NCBI GenBank assembly: GCA_014650475.1
Contig: BMVA01000032.1
Span: forward strand, 1-44,589
DNA: 44,589 bases
Direction of reading: 5' to 3'
Source of the DNA: Streptomyces albogriseolus
Lineage (GTDB): Bacteria > Actinomycetota > Actinomycetes > Streptomycetales > Streptomycetaceae
Positions 33,085-42,154 of this stretch are shown here, piece by piece. The position numbers and the translations under genes were made by a program. Position 1 is the first letter of the stretch. Each line of letters opens with the position of its first letter. The notes beneath the pieces were generated by a model. That model worked only from the letters and a program-made list of their open reading frames with translations. It searched no databases and had not been told where the DNA came from.

Positions 33085-33402
33085 GTGGCGCAGAAGGTCG
33101 TGGTCACTCTCTTCGACGACATCGACGGCTCGGAAGCGGCGGAAACGATCGCCTTCGGGATCGACGGCACGTCGTACGAGATCGACCTCAACGAAGCCAA
33201 TGCCAGGAAACTGCGTGAGGCGCTCGAGCCCTACGTGGACGCCGGCCGCAAGCGCGCCCGCTCCGGCAAGGCCTACCGGCAGACCGAGGTCGCCCCGGAC
33301 CCGGCGGCCGTACGCGCCTGGGCGCAGGCGAACCGGATGGACGTCCCGGCCCGCGGCCGCATCCCCAAGAAGGTCTACGAGGCGTTCGCCGCGGCCCGCT
33401 GA
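33085..33402 (+). CDS. lsrL: Lsr2-like nucleoid-associated protein (LsrL paralogue)
   Basis: A 105-residue Lsr2 family protein that bridges AT-rich DNA and silences foreign genes. The N-terminal dimerisation domain begins VAQKVVVTLFDDIDGSEA, with DGTSYEIDLNEANA following. The C-terminal DNA-binding part holds the AT-hook-like RGR at 90-92 (ARGRIPKKVYEAF). Streptomyces have two paralogues, and the one beside purSQL is the second (LsrL), an assignment made from gene order. AAGGGA lies about 13 bases before GTG 33085. Confidence 0.93.
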   Translation: MAQKVVVTLFDDIDGSEAAETIAFGIDGTSYEIDLNEANARKLREALEPYVDAGRKRARSGKAYRQTEVAPDPAAVRAWAQANRMDVPARGRIPKKVYEAFAAAR

Positions 33403-33582
33403 ACCGCGCCCGGCTCCGCGCCCGGAACCGCACCCGCGTACGGAGCCGGCCCCGGCCGGGTGACCCCGCCGACGGCCGGTCACCGGGCGCCCCGGGCAAC
33501 CGACTTGCGCAGCCCCCCTGCTGATCAGCTAAAGTCTGGAGCACGCCGAGGGGCGAGGCCGAAGGGCCCGGTCCGAGGACAT

Positions 33583-33654
33583 GCGGGTGTAGTTCAGTAG
33601 TAGAACATCCCCCTTCCAGGGGGAAGGCGCAGTGTGCAATTCCTGTCACCCGCT
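33583..33654 (+). tRNA. tRNA-Gly (TCC)
   Basis: Acceptor GCGGGTG (33583-33589) pairs with CACCCGC (33647-33653), and discriminator T is at 33654. The anticodon stem CCCCC/GGGGG encloses a loop with TCC. The T-loop is atypical (TGCAATT region). No CCA is encoded at the end. Confidence 0.93.
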
Positions 33655-33733
33655 CTGCACCACATACCGACCACACTGGTGGATCAGGTAAGCTGGTGCC
33701 CGCGCCGATCGGTGAGAGCCGGTCGGAGGCAAT

Positions 33734-33806
33734 GCGGACGTAGCTCAGTTGGTAGAGCGCAACCTTGCCAAGGTTGAGGTCGCGAGTTCGAGCCTCGTCG
33801 TCCGCT
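33734..33806 (+). tRNA. tRNA-Gly (GCC), copy 1
   Basis: Acceptor GCGGACG (33734-33740) pairs with CGTCCGC (33799-33805), and T73 is at 33806. Anticodon stem CAACC/GGTTG with loop TTGCCAA. T-loop TTCGAGC. Confidence 0.95.
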
Positions 33807-33813
33807 CGGGAAC

Positions 33814-33842
33814 AAGACCCCGGTCCCTCGGACCGGGGTCTT
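33814..33842 (+). terminator. Terminator of the tRNA-Gly pair
   Basis: A 13-bp stem aagaccccggtcc (33814-33826) against 33830-33842, with a 3-base loop. The 3' arm runs into a short T-run (33841-33844), a classical intrinsic terminator. Confidence 0.85.
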
Positions 33843-33970
33843 TTCGTGTGCCCGCCCCACGGCGCTCTCTCCGTCCGGCCTCCGATCCGTACGGCCCCTC
33901 TGACATTTGTCATGTCCCGTGATGACACCGCGCACTGCCGAGTCCTTCCGCCGGCCGCGAGGCTCGAGGC

Positions 33971-34942
33971 ATGGAAACGAACGGACTTGAGCACGTGATC
34001 GAGGTCACAGGGCTGCGACGCGTCTACGGGGGCGGGTTCGAAGCGGTGCGCGGGATCGACTTCACCGTGCGACGCGGGGAGATCTTCGCCCTGCTGGGCA
34101 CCAACGGCGCCGGCAAGACCTCCACCGTCGAACTCCTCGAAGGACTGGCCCCGCCGGCCGGCGGACGGGTCCGGGTCCTCGGCCACGACCCCTACAGCGA
34201 GCGCGCCGCCGTACGGCACCGCACCGGCGTGATGCTCCAGGAGGGCGGCTTCCCCTCCGAGCTGACCGTCGCCGAGACCGCCCGCATGTGGGCGGGCTGC
34301 GTCAGCGGCGCCCGACCCGAACGGGAGGTGCTCGCGATGGTGGGCCTGGCCTCCAAGACCGACGTCCGGGTCAAGCAGCTGTCCGGGGGCCAGCGCCGCC
34401 GGCTCGACCTGGCGCTCGCGCTGCTCGGCGACCCCGAGGTGCTGTTCCTCGACGAGCCGACCACCGGACTCGACGCCGAAGGCCGCCACGACACCTGGGA
34501 GTTGGTGAGCGCGCTGCGCGACGCCGGCACCACCGTGCTGCTCACCACGCACTACCTGGAGGAGGCCGAGAACCTCGCCGACCGGCTCGCGATCATGCAC
34601 GACGGGCGGATCGCCGTCACCGGCACCCCGGCCGAGGTCACCGCGACCGAGCCGTCCCGGATCACCTTCGACCTGCCCGACGGCTACCACCTGGGCGACC
34701 TCCCGCCGCTCGGCCCGATCGGCGTGGGCGACCACACCGTGGACGGCCGCACCGTCCGGCTGCGCACCCGCGACCTGCAGCGCTCGGCCACCGAGCTGCT
34801 GGTGTGGGCGCGGGACGCGGGCGTGGAGCTGCGCCGGCTCGACGTGCGCTCGGCCTCCCTGGAGGAGGCCTTCCTCACCATCGCCAAGGACGCCTCGGCC
34901 TCCGCGCCGAACGACGTGACCACGCGGGAGTACGCGGTATGA
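33971..34942 (+). CDS. ABC transporter ATP-binding protein (drug-export type)
   Basis: A 323-residue ATPase. Walker A GTNGAGKT (43-50), signature LSGGQ (137-141) and Walker B VLFLDEP (D161, E162) are intact. The C-terminal extension resembles that of DrrA-type exporters. It energises the permease encoded next, whose start overlaps its stop (ATGA). The substrate is unknown; the linked two-component system suggests response to cell-envelope stress or an antibiotic. GAGG lies only 1 base before ATG 33971, so the start is not certain. Confidence 0.92.
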   Translation: METNGLEHVIEVTGLRRVYGGGFEAVRGIDFTVRRGEIFALLGTNGAGKTSTVELLEGLAPPAGGRVRVLGHDPYSERAAVRHRTGVMLQEGGFPSELTVAETARMWAGCVSGARPEREVLAMVGLASKTDVRVKQLSGGQRRRLDLALALLGDPEVLFLDEPTTGLDAEGRHDTWELVSALRDAGTTVLLTTHYLEEAENLADRLAIMHDGRIAVTGTPAEVTATEPSRITFDLPDGYHLGDLPPLGPIGVGDHTVDGRTVRLRTRDLQRSATELLVWARDAGVELRRLDVRSASLEEAFLTIAKDASASAPNDVTTREYAV

Positions 34943-35715
34943 GCACCACCACGACCACCCCGGCCGGCCGGATGACGTCCCTGGCCCGGGCCGAACTGAC
35001 CCTGCTGGGACGCAGCAAGGGCACCCTCTTCGCCGCGCTGTTCGTGCCGCTGATCATGCCGCTCAGCGTGCGCTCCGCCGCCGAGGAGATGGACCTCGCG
35101 GAGGCCGGGCTCACCGCCGGTGAGCTCGTCCTGCCCGCCGCCGTCGGCTTCTCGCTGCTGTTCGCCGTGTACTCCTCGCTCGTCGGCGTCTACGTCGTCC
35201 GGCGCGAGGAGCTGGTGCTGAAGCGGCTGCGCACCGGCGAGCTGCGGGACGCGGAAATCCTCGCCGGGTCCGCGCTGCCGGCCGTCCTCACCGGGCTGCT
35301 GCAAAGCCTGCTGCTGATCACGGGCTGCACCGTGCTGCTGGACCTCTCCGCGCCCTCCGCTCCCCACCTGGCCGTCCTCGGGCTGCTGCTGGGCCTCGTG
35401 CTCAGCGCGGCGCTCGCCGCCGTCACCGCGAGCTGGACGCGCACCGGCGAGAGCGCCCAGGTCACGCCCATGCCGCTGCTGATCGTGTCGATGCTGGGCT
35501 CCGGGATGTTCGTCCCGCTGGAGCTGTTCCCGGACCGTCTGGCGTCGGTCTGCGAGCTGCTGCCGCTGACCCCGGTCGTCAGTCTGGTGCGCGGCGGCTG
35601 GACCGGCGACCTCACGGCCGGGGAGTCCCTCCGGGCCCTCGTGATCGCCCTGGCCTGGACCGCCCTGGCGGTGTTTGCTGTACGGCGGCGGTTCCGCTGG
35701 GAGCCGCGGCGCTGA
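34939..35715 (+). CDS. ABC-2 type transporter permease
   Basis: A 258-residue membrane protein with about six hydrophobic segments, including GTLFAALFVPLIMPL, LPAAVGFSLLFAVYSSLVG, LPAVLTGLLQSLLLITG and LLLGLVLSAALAAVTAS. The ABC-2 pattern (MLGSGMFVPLELFPDRL, LLPLTPVVSLVRGGW) near the C-terminus is clear. It forms the export channel with the preceding ATPase. Confidence 0.9.
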   Translation: MSTTTTTPAGRMTSLARAELTLLGRSKGTLFAALFVPLIMPLSVRSAAEEMDLAEAGLTAGELVLPAAVGFSLLFAVYSSLVGVYVVRREELVLKRLRTGELRDAEILAGSALPAVLTGLLQSLLLITGCTVLLDLSAPSAPHLAVLGLLLGLVLSAALAAVTASWTRTGESAQVTPMPLLIVSMLGSGMFVPLELFPDRLASVCELLPLTPVVSLVRGGWTGDLTAGESLRALVIALAWTALAVFAVRRRFRWEPRR

Positions 35716-35792
35716 GGCGCTGAACAGGGGGCGGACGGCCGCACCCCGGTGACGGGTGCGGCGGCGGACGACGGTACGGACAGGAGCGGTGG

Positions 35793-37025
35793 ATGGGCAG
35801 CCCGGGCGGCTGGTGGGGGCGCAAGAGCACGCCCGCCAAGGTGGAGACGTACACGCGGTGGTCGTTCCACTTCATCGCGCTGTCCGAGCCGACGGTGATC
35901 GGTGTGACCGCCTTCGGCCATGTGGAGGCGCGGTTCGCGCTGCTGCTGATGGTGCCGGTCGCGGCGCATGTCGCGCTGGCCATGGTGACCGCCTCCCGCG
36001 CCCTGGACTGGACGTGCGGCCGGCGACCCCAGCCGCTGCGGCTGCTGTGGGCGCTCGGCGCCGTCACCGCCGCGCTCGCCGTCACCGCCCTCGTCCTCAG
36101 CCGGCACGGACCCGGCGGGGAGGACACGGCCACCGTCCTGGGCTCGGTCTTCGGCGCCACGCTCAGCTACGGCGTCGGCATGATGGCCCTCGGTGTGAAG
36201 GACCGGCGGAACGTCGTCCGGCTCGTCCTCGGGTACGGGGCGGGCGCGGGTCTGGTGGCCTGGCCGGCCGGCATGCCCGCCCTCGGCGCGCTGGCCGCGG
36301 CCGCGTTCCTGACGGCCGCGAGCGGCTTCTTCGCGGCCACCTCCTGCTTCTCCGTCTGGCTGCTCAAAGCCGTCTACGCCCTCGACGAGGCGCGGGAGAC
36401 CAGGGCCCGGCTCGCGGTCGCCGAGGAGCGGCTCCGCTTCGGCCGCGACCTGCACGACGTCATGGGCAGGAACCTCGCCGTGATCGCGCTCAAGAGCGAG
36501 CTGGCCGTCCAGCTCGCGCGGCGCGAACGGCCCGAGGCGGTCGAGCAGATGATCGAGGTGCAGCGCATCGCCCAGGAGTCCCAGCGGGAGGTGCGCGAGG
36601 TGGTCCGCGGTTACCGCCGGGCCGACCTGGAGGCCGAACTCCACGGCGCCCGCGGCGTGCTGCGCGCGGCCGGGATCGACTGCGAGGTCAGCGGCGGCAC
36701 CGACGGGCTGCCCGCCGAGGTGCAGTCGGCGCTCGGCTGGGTGGTGCGGGAGGCGACCACCAACGTGCTGCGGCACGGTGACGCGAAGAAGTGCACCGTC
36801 ACGGTGCTCAGGCCGGAGGGGCGTGTGGTGCTGACGGTGCGGAACGACGGGGCGACCGCCCCGCACGGGTCCTCCCGTACGGGCGGAACGGGGCTGGCCG
36901 GGCTGCGGGAGCGGCTGTCCGCCGTGGGCGGCACGCTGGACGCCGGAGAGGCCGGGGACGGCGAGTTCAGCCTCGTCGCGGAGGTTCCGCTGACCGCGCG
37001 TTCCGCGCTGGAGGTCGCGTCGTGA
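35793..37025 (+). CDS. Sensor histidine kinase (HisKA_3 / NarL type)
   Basis: A 410-residue kinase. Roughly five to six membrane helices fill residues 25-200 with short loops, so the signal is probably sensed in or at the membrane. The phosphorylated H221 lies in RFGRDLHDVMGRNLAVI. The ATPase domain has REATTNVLRHG (N-box) and GTGLAGLRERL (G-box). AGGAG lies 6 bases before ATG 35793. It overlaps its response regulator by four bases, and the ABC exporter lies 77 bases upstream. Confidence 0.93.
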   Translation: MGSPGGWWGRKSTPAKVETYTRWSFHFIALSEPTVIGVTAFGHVEARFALLLMVPVAAHVALAMVTASRALDWTCGRRPQPLRLLWALGAVTAALAVTALVLSRHGPGGEDTATVLGSVFGATLSYGVGMMALGVKDRRNVVRLVLGYGAGAGLVAWPAGMPALGALAAAAFLTAASGFFAATSCFSVWLLKAVYALDEARETRARLAVAEERLRFGRDLHDVMGRNLAVIALKSELAVQLARRERPEAVEQMIEVQRIAQESQREVREVVRGYRRADLEAELHGARGVLRAAGIDCEVSGGTDGLPAEVQSALGWVVREATTNVLRHGDAKKCTVTVLRPEGRVVLTVRNDGATAPHGSSRTGGTGLAGLRERLSAVGGTLDAGEAGDGEFSLVAEVPLTARSALEVAS

Positions 37026-37636
37026 CCGGTGTGGTGCGGCTGCTGCTCGCCGACGACGAGCATCTGATCCGCGGGGCGCTGGCCGCCCTGCTGTCCCTGG
37101 AGGACGACCTCATGGTGGTCGCCGAGGCCGCGTCCGGCCCGGAGGCCCTGGCGATGGCGCGGGCCCACGCCCCGGACGTCGCCGTGCTGGACCTGCAGAT
37201 GCCCGGCGCGGACGGTGTGAAGGTCGCCACAACCCTGCGCGCCGAGCTGCCCGGCTGCCAGGTGCTGATCGTGACCGGGCACGGGCGCCCGGGGCATCTC
37301 AAGCGGGCGCTCGCGGCGGGGGTGCGGGGCTTCGTCCCCAAGACCGTCAGCGCCCAGCGGCTCGCGGAGATCATCCGCACCGTGCACGCGGGAAACCGCT
37401 ACGTCGACCCCGAGTTGGCCGCCGACGCGATCGCCGCCGGCGACTCGCCGCTCACCGCGCGCGAGGCGGAGGTGCTGGAGCTGGCGGCGGACGGGGCGCC
37501 CGTGGCGGAGATCGCGGAGCGGGCCCGGCTGTCCCAGGGGACCGTGCGGAACTATCTCTCCTCCGCCGTCTCGAAGCTCGGCGCGGAGAACCGCCACACA
37601 GCGGTGCGTCTCGCCCGCGAGCGCGGTTGGGTATAG
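37022..37636 (+). CDS. NarL/LuxR-family response regulator
   Basis: A 204-residue regulator. The receiver has acidic DDE at 11-13, phospho-acceptor D57 in VAVLDLQMPG and the conserved lysine in FVPKTVSA. The C-terminal LuxR HTH reads LTAREAEVLELAADG, then IAERARLSQGTVRNYLSSAVS. It probably controls the adjacent ABC exporter in answer to the kinase. GTG 37022 overlaps the kinase stop (GTGA). Confidence 0.95.
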   Translation: MTGVVRLLLADDEHLIRGALAALLSLEDDLMVVAEAASGPEALAMARAHAPDVAVLDLQMPGADGVKVATTLRAELPGCQVLIVTGHGRPGHLKRALAAGVRGFVPKTVSAQRLAEIIRTVHAGNRYVDPELAADAIAAGDSPLTAREAEVLELAADGAPVAEIAERARLSQGTVRNYLSSAVSKLGAENRHTAVRLARERGWV

Positions 37637-37661
37637 TGGTGCTCGCGCCACGGCGCAGCAG

Positions 37662-37734
37662 GCGAACGTAGCTCAGTTGGTAGAGCGCAACCTTGCCAAG
37701 GTTGAGGTCGCGAGTTCGAACCTCGTCGTTCGCT
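37662..37734 (+). tRNA. tRNA-Gly (GCC), copy 2
   Basis: Acceptor GCGAACG (37662-37668) pairs with CGTTCGC (37727-37733), and T73 is at 37734. Anticodon loop TTGCCAA. It differs from the copy at 33734 only by a compensated acceptor pair (G-C to A-T) and one T-loop base (TTCGAAC). It begins about 25 bases after the response regulator. Confidence 0.95.
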
Positions 37735-37740
37735 CAGAGG

Positions 37741-37773
37741 ACGAAGGCCCCGGTCACCGACCGGGGCCTTCGT
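37741..37773 (+). terminator. tRNA-Gly terminator, also facing purC
   Basis: A 15-bp stem acgaaggccccggtc (37741-37755) against 37759-37773, with a 3-base loop, lies 6 bases after the tRNA. It is symmetrical enough to stop the leftward purC transcript as well. Confidence 0.8.
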
Positions 37774-37835
37774 CGTGTGCCATCTCCCTGGGGGCGGGGC
37801 CGAGGCGTCGTGCGCCCCGGCCCCCGTGCCGCGCG

Positions 37836-38735
37836 TCAGCTCCAGGTGACGCCCGTCAGACGCTCGTACGCCTCCACGTACTTCGCCCGGGTGGCGTCCA
37901 CGACCTGCTGCGGCAGCGGCGGCGGAGGCTGCTCGCTCTTACGGTCCCAGCCCGACTCGCCCGAGGTGAGCCAGTCGCGCACGAACTGCTTGTCGTACGA
38001 GGGCTGCGCGCGCCCCGGCTCCCACTGCTCGGCCGGCCAGAAGCGGGACGAGTCCGGGGTGAGCACCTCGTCCGCGATGACCAGGCTGTCCCCGTCGTAC
38101 CCGAACTCGAACTTGGTGTCCGCGAGGATGATGCCCCGGTCGCGGGCGATGTCGCGGGCGCGGGAGTAGGCGGCGAGGGTCGCCTGGCGCAGCTGGGCGG
38201 CGGTCTCCGCGCCGACCTGGCGGGCGACCTCCTCGTAGGAGACGTTCTCGTCGTGCTCGCCGACGGCGGCCTTGGTGGCCGGGGTGAAGATCGGGGCGGG
38301 CAGCTCGGAGCCGTCGACCAGGCCGTGGGGCAGGGCCAGTCCGCAGACCGTCCGGGTCTCGTTGTACTCGGCGAGGCCCGACCCGGTGAGGTAGCCGCGG
38401 GCCACGCACTCCACCGGGACCATGTTCAGCGACTTGCACACCAGGGTGCGGCCCGCCCAGTCGGCGGGGGCGCCCTCCGGGAGGTCGGTGCTCAGCACGT
38501 GGTTGGGGAGCAGGTCGGCGAGCTGGTCGAACCACCACAGGGAGAGCTGGGTGAGCACCCGGCCCTTGTCCGGGATCTCGGTGGGCAGCACCCAGTCGTA
38601 GGCGGAGATGCGGTCGCTGGCGACCATCACGAGGTCGCCCGCCTCGTTCCGGTACAGCTCGCGCACCTTGCCGGTGTGCAGATGCACCAGGCCCGGAACC
38701 TGGATCGGCTCGGGCTTGTCGACGAATCCGGACAC
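37836..38735 (-). CDS. purC: SAICAR synthase
   Basis: A 299-residue PurC that joins CAIR and aspartate with ATP to give SAICAR. HTGKVRELY, ASDRISAYDWVLPTEIPDKG, VECVARGYLTGSG and DTKFEFGYD are the conserved segments. The length matches the long (about 300-residue) form. GGAGGAA lies 5 bases before GTG 38735. It stands alone, facing the tRNA-Gly, with 178 bases separating it from the next upstream gene. Confidence 0.97.
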   Translation of the reverse strand: MSGFVDKPEPIQVPGLVHLHTGKVRELYRNEAGDLVMVASDRISAYDWVLPTEIPDKGRVLTQLSLWWFDQLADLLPNHVLSTDLPEGAPADWAGRTLVCKSLNMVPVECVARGYLTGSGLAEYNETRTVCGLALPHGLVDGSELPAPIFTPATKAAVGEHDENVSYEEVARQVGAETAAQLRQATLAAYSRARDIARDRGIILADTKFEFGYDGDSLVIADEVLTPDSSRFWPAEQWEPGRAQPSYDKQFVRDWLTSGESGWDRKSEQPPPPLPQQVVDATRAKYVEAYERLTGVTWS

Positions 38736-38913
38736 GGTTCCTCCGCGTGGTTGACCAGAAGGGACGCCCGCAGCGCTCCCGGCTCCCGCGCAAGCTCCCG
38801 GAGGGCGGTGGCGGGAAGGGGCCGGACGGTAGGTCGATTCTCCCGTATGTGCGGACGGGACGGCGGCCGGGGTGGTGCGGGCGGGTTCGACGGGCGCGGG
38901 TGCGCGCACCCCT

Positions 38914-40278
38914 TCAGTCACGTTTGCAGATGCGGTCGAGCAGGTTGGCGGTGGCCCGCTGGACGCGGGGGTCGGCGTGCCCCGGCCGGGCCAGCGCCGG
39001 GGACCAGGCGAGCGTGCCCGAAGCGAACACCCAGGCCCCGGACGGCGCGCGGTACAGGGACGTCTCCTGGTGGCGCCGGGCGCCCTGCCGGTCGCCGTAC
39101 GGGGAGTGCGCGAGCAGGATCCGCTCGTCGTGGGCGGGCAGCGGGGTGCGCGGGTAGTAGCGGTCGGCCCCGCCCGCGACCAGGCCGTCGAGCGCGTCGC
39201 CCTCGTGTGCGCCGGTCGCCTCCCACAGCCAGTGGCCGGCGTTGCGGACGATCAGCGGGCGCGGTCTCGGCACCGGGCCCGCGTACTGGATGCCGAGCAG
39301 CAGCTGTTCGGCGCGGTCGCTCTCCCGCCACAGCGCGGGTCCGGTCCGGCCCCGGCGTCTGCCGCAGGTGAGCAGGCGGTCGGGGCCGGAGGGGGCGGGG
39401 GCCAGCTCGGCCTGCCGGTGCAGGGTGCGGGCGGAGAGGAACACCAGCGAGGTGCCGTGCTCGCGGGCGCGCTCCACGGCCGTGCGCATCCGCGCCGTCC
39501 AGTACTCGTCCCGGCCGGGGAAGACCAGACCCCGGTGGCGACCAGGGTCGACGCGGCCGGCGTGCAGGTCGTGGGCGGTGGCGTAGCCGAGGTCGTAGCC
39601 GTAGCGCTCCGCCCAGCGGATCACGTCGTAGGCATGCCCGGCCTCCGGCGGGAGCCCGTCGCCCGCGTACGGACGGTCGAAGGAGACGGTCGTGACCGGG
39701 TCGGCCGCGTCGTGCTCGTCGTCGGCGGGGGCGAGACTCGCGCCGGTGCGGCCGTCCGCCGCCGGATACGGGTTGTACGCCTGCCACGTGAGGTCCGGCA
39801 GCACCAGCAGCAGGTCGGCCGCGCGGTCGTCCCGGACGGTGAACGGGACGTGCGCGTGGTGCCGCCCGTCCTCCGTGGCCAGCACGGCGACGTACGCGCC
39901 GACACTCCAGTACGACGGGACCGCCAGCCGCCAGGACAGCCACCAGTGGTGGCAGGAGACGGTGCGTCCGGCGGTGAGCGGCGGGAGCTGCGCCGTGCCG
40001 TGGAGGCGGGGGCTGGTGGTGATCTCGGCGGCGCCCCGGCCGTCGTAGTGGCCGATGCGGTGGATCGTGACGCGGAACGGCCGGGGCGGGTCGACGGTGA
40101 CGTGGAAGTCGACCGAGTCGCCGGGGGCGACGGCCGGGGCGGAGGCGAAGCCTTCGATGCGGCCGTCGGCGTCGTGACCGGAGGGAGCCGGCCAGGGGAA
40201 GCTGACGGGTGCGAAGGGGTCGGCGGCGCCGGGCGCCGGTGCCCCTGTCGCTTCGTGGCGGACTCGCGCCGGTCGCAT
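38914..40278 (-). CDS. N,N-dimethylformamidase beta-subunit-like protein
   Basis: A 454-residue protein. Its N-terminal part is beta-rich (FHVTVDPPRPFRVTIHRIGHYDG). The C-terminal part has the DMFase-like segments DLTWQAYNPYPAADG, SFDRPYAGDG, HRGLVFPGRDEYWTARMRTA and HWLWEATGAHEGD. Dimethylformamidase cleaves DMF to dimethylamine and formate, but most homologues in Streptomyces are uncharacterised and act on unknown substrates. No signal peptide is obvious. GGGAGGGGG lies 6 bases before ATG 40278. Confidence 0.82.
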   Translation of the reverse strand: MRPARVRHEATGAPAPGAADPFAPVSFPWPAPSGHDADGRIEGFASAPAVAPGDSVDFHVTVDPPRPFRVTIHRIGHYDGRGAAEITTSPRLHGTAQLPPLTAGRTVSCHHWWLSWRLAVPSYWSVGAYVAVLATEDGRHHAHVPFTVRDDRAADLLLVLPDLTWQAYNPYPAADGRTGASLAPADDEHDAADPVTTVSFDRPYAGDGLPPEAGHAYDVIRWAERYGYDLGYATAHDLHAGRVDPGRHRGLVFPGRDEYWTARMRTAVERAREHGTSLVFLSARTLHRQAELAPAPSGPDRLLTCGRRRGRTGPALWRESDRAEQLLLGIQYAGPVPRPRPLIVRNAGHWLWEATGAHEGDALDGLVAGGADRYYPRTPLPAHDERILLAHSPYGDRQGARRHQETSLYRAPSGAWVFASGTLAWSPALARPGHADPRVQRATANLLDRICKRD

Positions 40279-40390
40279 GGCCGTCCCCCTCCCCTGAGCG
40301 TGAACGGCCCCAGCACATCACATGACGTACGGATGTCGTCACCGTTCGTCGTGAGTGCGTTGAAGTGGAGGAATGCGCTCCGGGCGCGGC

Positions 40391-42154
40391 TCAGGCGAGG
40401 CGTACGGGCTTCTCGGGGCGTATGCCCTGCCGGGTGAGCCAGCTCCGCAGGCCCGAGGGGTCGCCGTCCTCGATGAGGGTCAGCACCTGGGGCGGGAGGT
40501 CCGTGGCGCGGGCGCCGCCGACGAGGAGGGTGGGTCCGTCGAGCCAGTCGAGACCGGGGACGGCGCCCACCGTGTCCATCGCCGCGCAGCAGACCATCGC
40601 CGTGATGTGGTCGGCGAGCAGCTCCCGCCCGGTGCGGGGCGGCTGGAGCGGGAAGAGGGGGAGCGCGCGGTCGTCGCGCAGGGGGTCGGGATCGGGCGCC
40701 GCGGCGCTCTGCGGACCGGCGGGTACGGCGGCCGCGGCGGCCTCCTCGCGGGCCAGCTCGGCCGTGAGGCGCGCGGCGAGGGCGGCGCTGTGGGCGGTGC
40801 CGCCGGCCGGGTCGTCGTCGTCCGGGGCGACGGCCGTGACGGCCGGCACGGGCGCCGGGTGCGGGCCTGGTGCGGCGGTCAGACGGGTCAGGACGCGGGC
40901 GAGGGTGGGGCCGTCGGGGGCCTGTGTCTCCTCGTCCGCGAGCGGTACCCGCAGGGTGTCGAGTATCCGGTGCAGCCGGGCGGCGTCGGTGCGCCACTTG
41001 CGGCCCGCGACCTCCTCCGGATAGTCGCCCCAGTGGACCGGCGACCAGTCGGGGCCGGCCTCCGCCGGGCCGCCGTGGAAGAGGCGGGCGGCGAGCAGGG
41101 AGGTGGCCTCGTCGACCGCGCCGGGCTCCTCCAGCAGGTCGCAGGCGGGACGCTCCCCGAGCCGGGAGGCGAACCCCTCGGCCAGCCGGTCGCGCCGGGA
41201 CAGCTCGGTGAGGGCGGCGACCACGCCCGCGTTGAGCCGGGCGGGCCAGCGGCCCATCCGCCAGGCGGGCAGCGCCACCCGGGTGAGCAGCCGGTCCCAG
41301 CCCGCGTAGGCGAGCCCGACCTGCTCCTGGGCGACGATCCGCAGTCCGTAGTCCACGGCCTTGGCGCGCTCGGCCGCGGCGGCGGCGACCCCACGCTCCA
41401 TCTCGGCCGCGTGCACCCGGCTGCCGTGCAGCAGCAGGCGGGCCACCCAGCCGACCCCGGCGAGCACCGCGCGGAACACCGGCCCCCGGTCCGGCGCCGA
41501 CGACACGGCGACCGCGGCGTCCAGGCCCTGGACGAAGCGCCGGGCGGCGGCTATGTCCGGGTGCGCCGACGGTCCCGTGCCGGCGACGACCGGGGCCAGC
41601 AGGGCGCGCAGCTCGGCCACCCGCATCCACCACAGGAACGGCGAGCCGATGACCAGCACGGGCGCGGCGGGCGCGCGGCGCGCGGACCGGCCCGCGTGGG
41701 CCACGTCGTCGTGATCCTCCGGGGGCGGCGGGGCGTGCGCCGGGTGCGTACGGTCCTCCAGCCAGCTGTCGCAGTCCGGGGTGAGCGCTATGGCGGACGG
41801 CGCGGGGACGCCGAGGCGGTCGGCGAGGTCCCGCACCATCCGGTACAGGTCCGGGGCCGCCTCCTCGGCGATCGGCACGGTCGGGCTGACGGCGGGCCGG
41901 GCGCGGGCGACGACCAGGGCGACACCGGCGGCGAGCAGCAGCACCAGCACGGCGACCGGCGTCACGATCCGGCGGGCGAGGTCCCAGCCGGGGCCGGGGA
42001 GATGCCCGGTGGACCCGCCGGCCAGCAGGATCACCGCGGCGGCGGCGGGCAGCAGCGCGACGGCCAGCGCCCGGCTGCGGACGTGCAGCACGGCCAGCGC
42101 ACGGGCCCGGGCGCCCTGGGCGCCCTGCTCTCTCCTCGCACCGCTCACGCTCAT
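40391..42154 (-). CDS. M48-like membrane protein, apparently without the zinc motif
   Basis: A 587-residue protein with two N-terminal membrane helices (about 29-47 and 66-84). The next part resembles M48 peptidases: APDLYRMVRDLADRLGVPAP, VLVIGSPFLWWMRVAELRAL. Where M48 enzymes have HExxH, this protein has LAPVVAGTG, and no HExxH is found elsewhere. The C-terminal half is Ala/Pro-rich and variable. It is probably a pseudoprotease with a structural or regulatory role at the membrane; that is inference. It lies between the DMFase-like gene and purD. Confidence 0.7.
   Translation of the reverse strand: MSVSGARREQGAQGARARALAVLHVRSRALAVALLPAAAAVILLAGGSTGHLPGPGWDLARRIVTPVAVLVLLLAAGVALVVARARPAVSPTVPIAEEAAPDLYRMVRDLADRLGVPAPSAIALTPDCDSWLEDRTHPAHAPPPPEDHDDVAHAGRSARRAPAAPVLVIGSPFLWWMRVAELRALLAPVVAGTGPSAHPDIAAARRFVQGLDAAVAVSSAPDRGPVFRAVLAGVGWVARLLLHGSRVHAAEMERGVAAAAAERAKAVDYGLRIVAQEQVGLAYAGWDRLLTRVALPAWRMGRWPARLNAGVVAALTELSRRDRLAEGFASRLGERPACDLLEEPGAVDEATSLLAARLFHGGPAEAGPDWSPVHWGDYPEEVAGRKWRTDAARLHRILDTLRVPLADEETQAPDGPTLARVLTRLTAAPGPHPAPVPAVTAVAPDDDDPAGGTAHSAALAARLTAELAREEAAAAAVPAGPQSAAAPDPDPLRDDRALPLFPLQPPRTGRELLADHITAMVCCAAMDTVGAVPGLDWLDGPTLLVGGARATDLPPQVLTLIEDGDPSGLRSWLTRQGIRPEKPVRLA

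Noticed and set aside
32922-33200. A 92-codon leftward gene upstream of lsrL
   Set aside because: It runs antisense into lsrL across its likely promoter and has no ribosome site or recognisable content.
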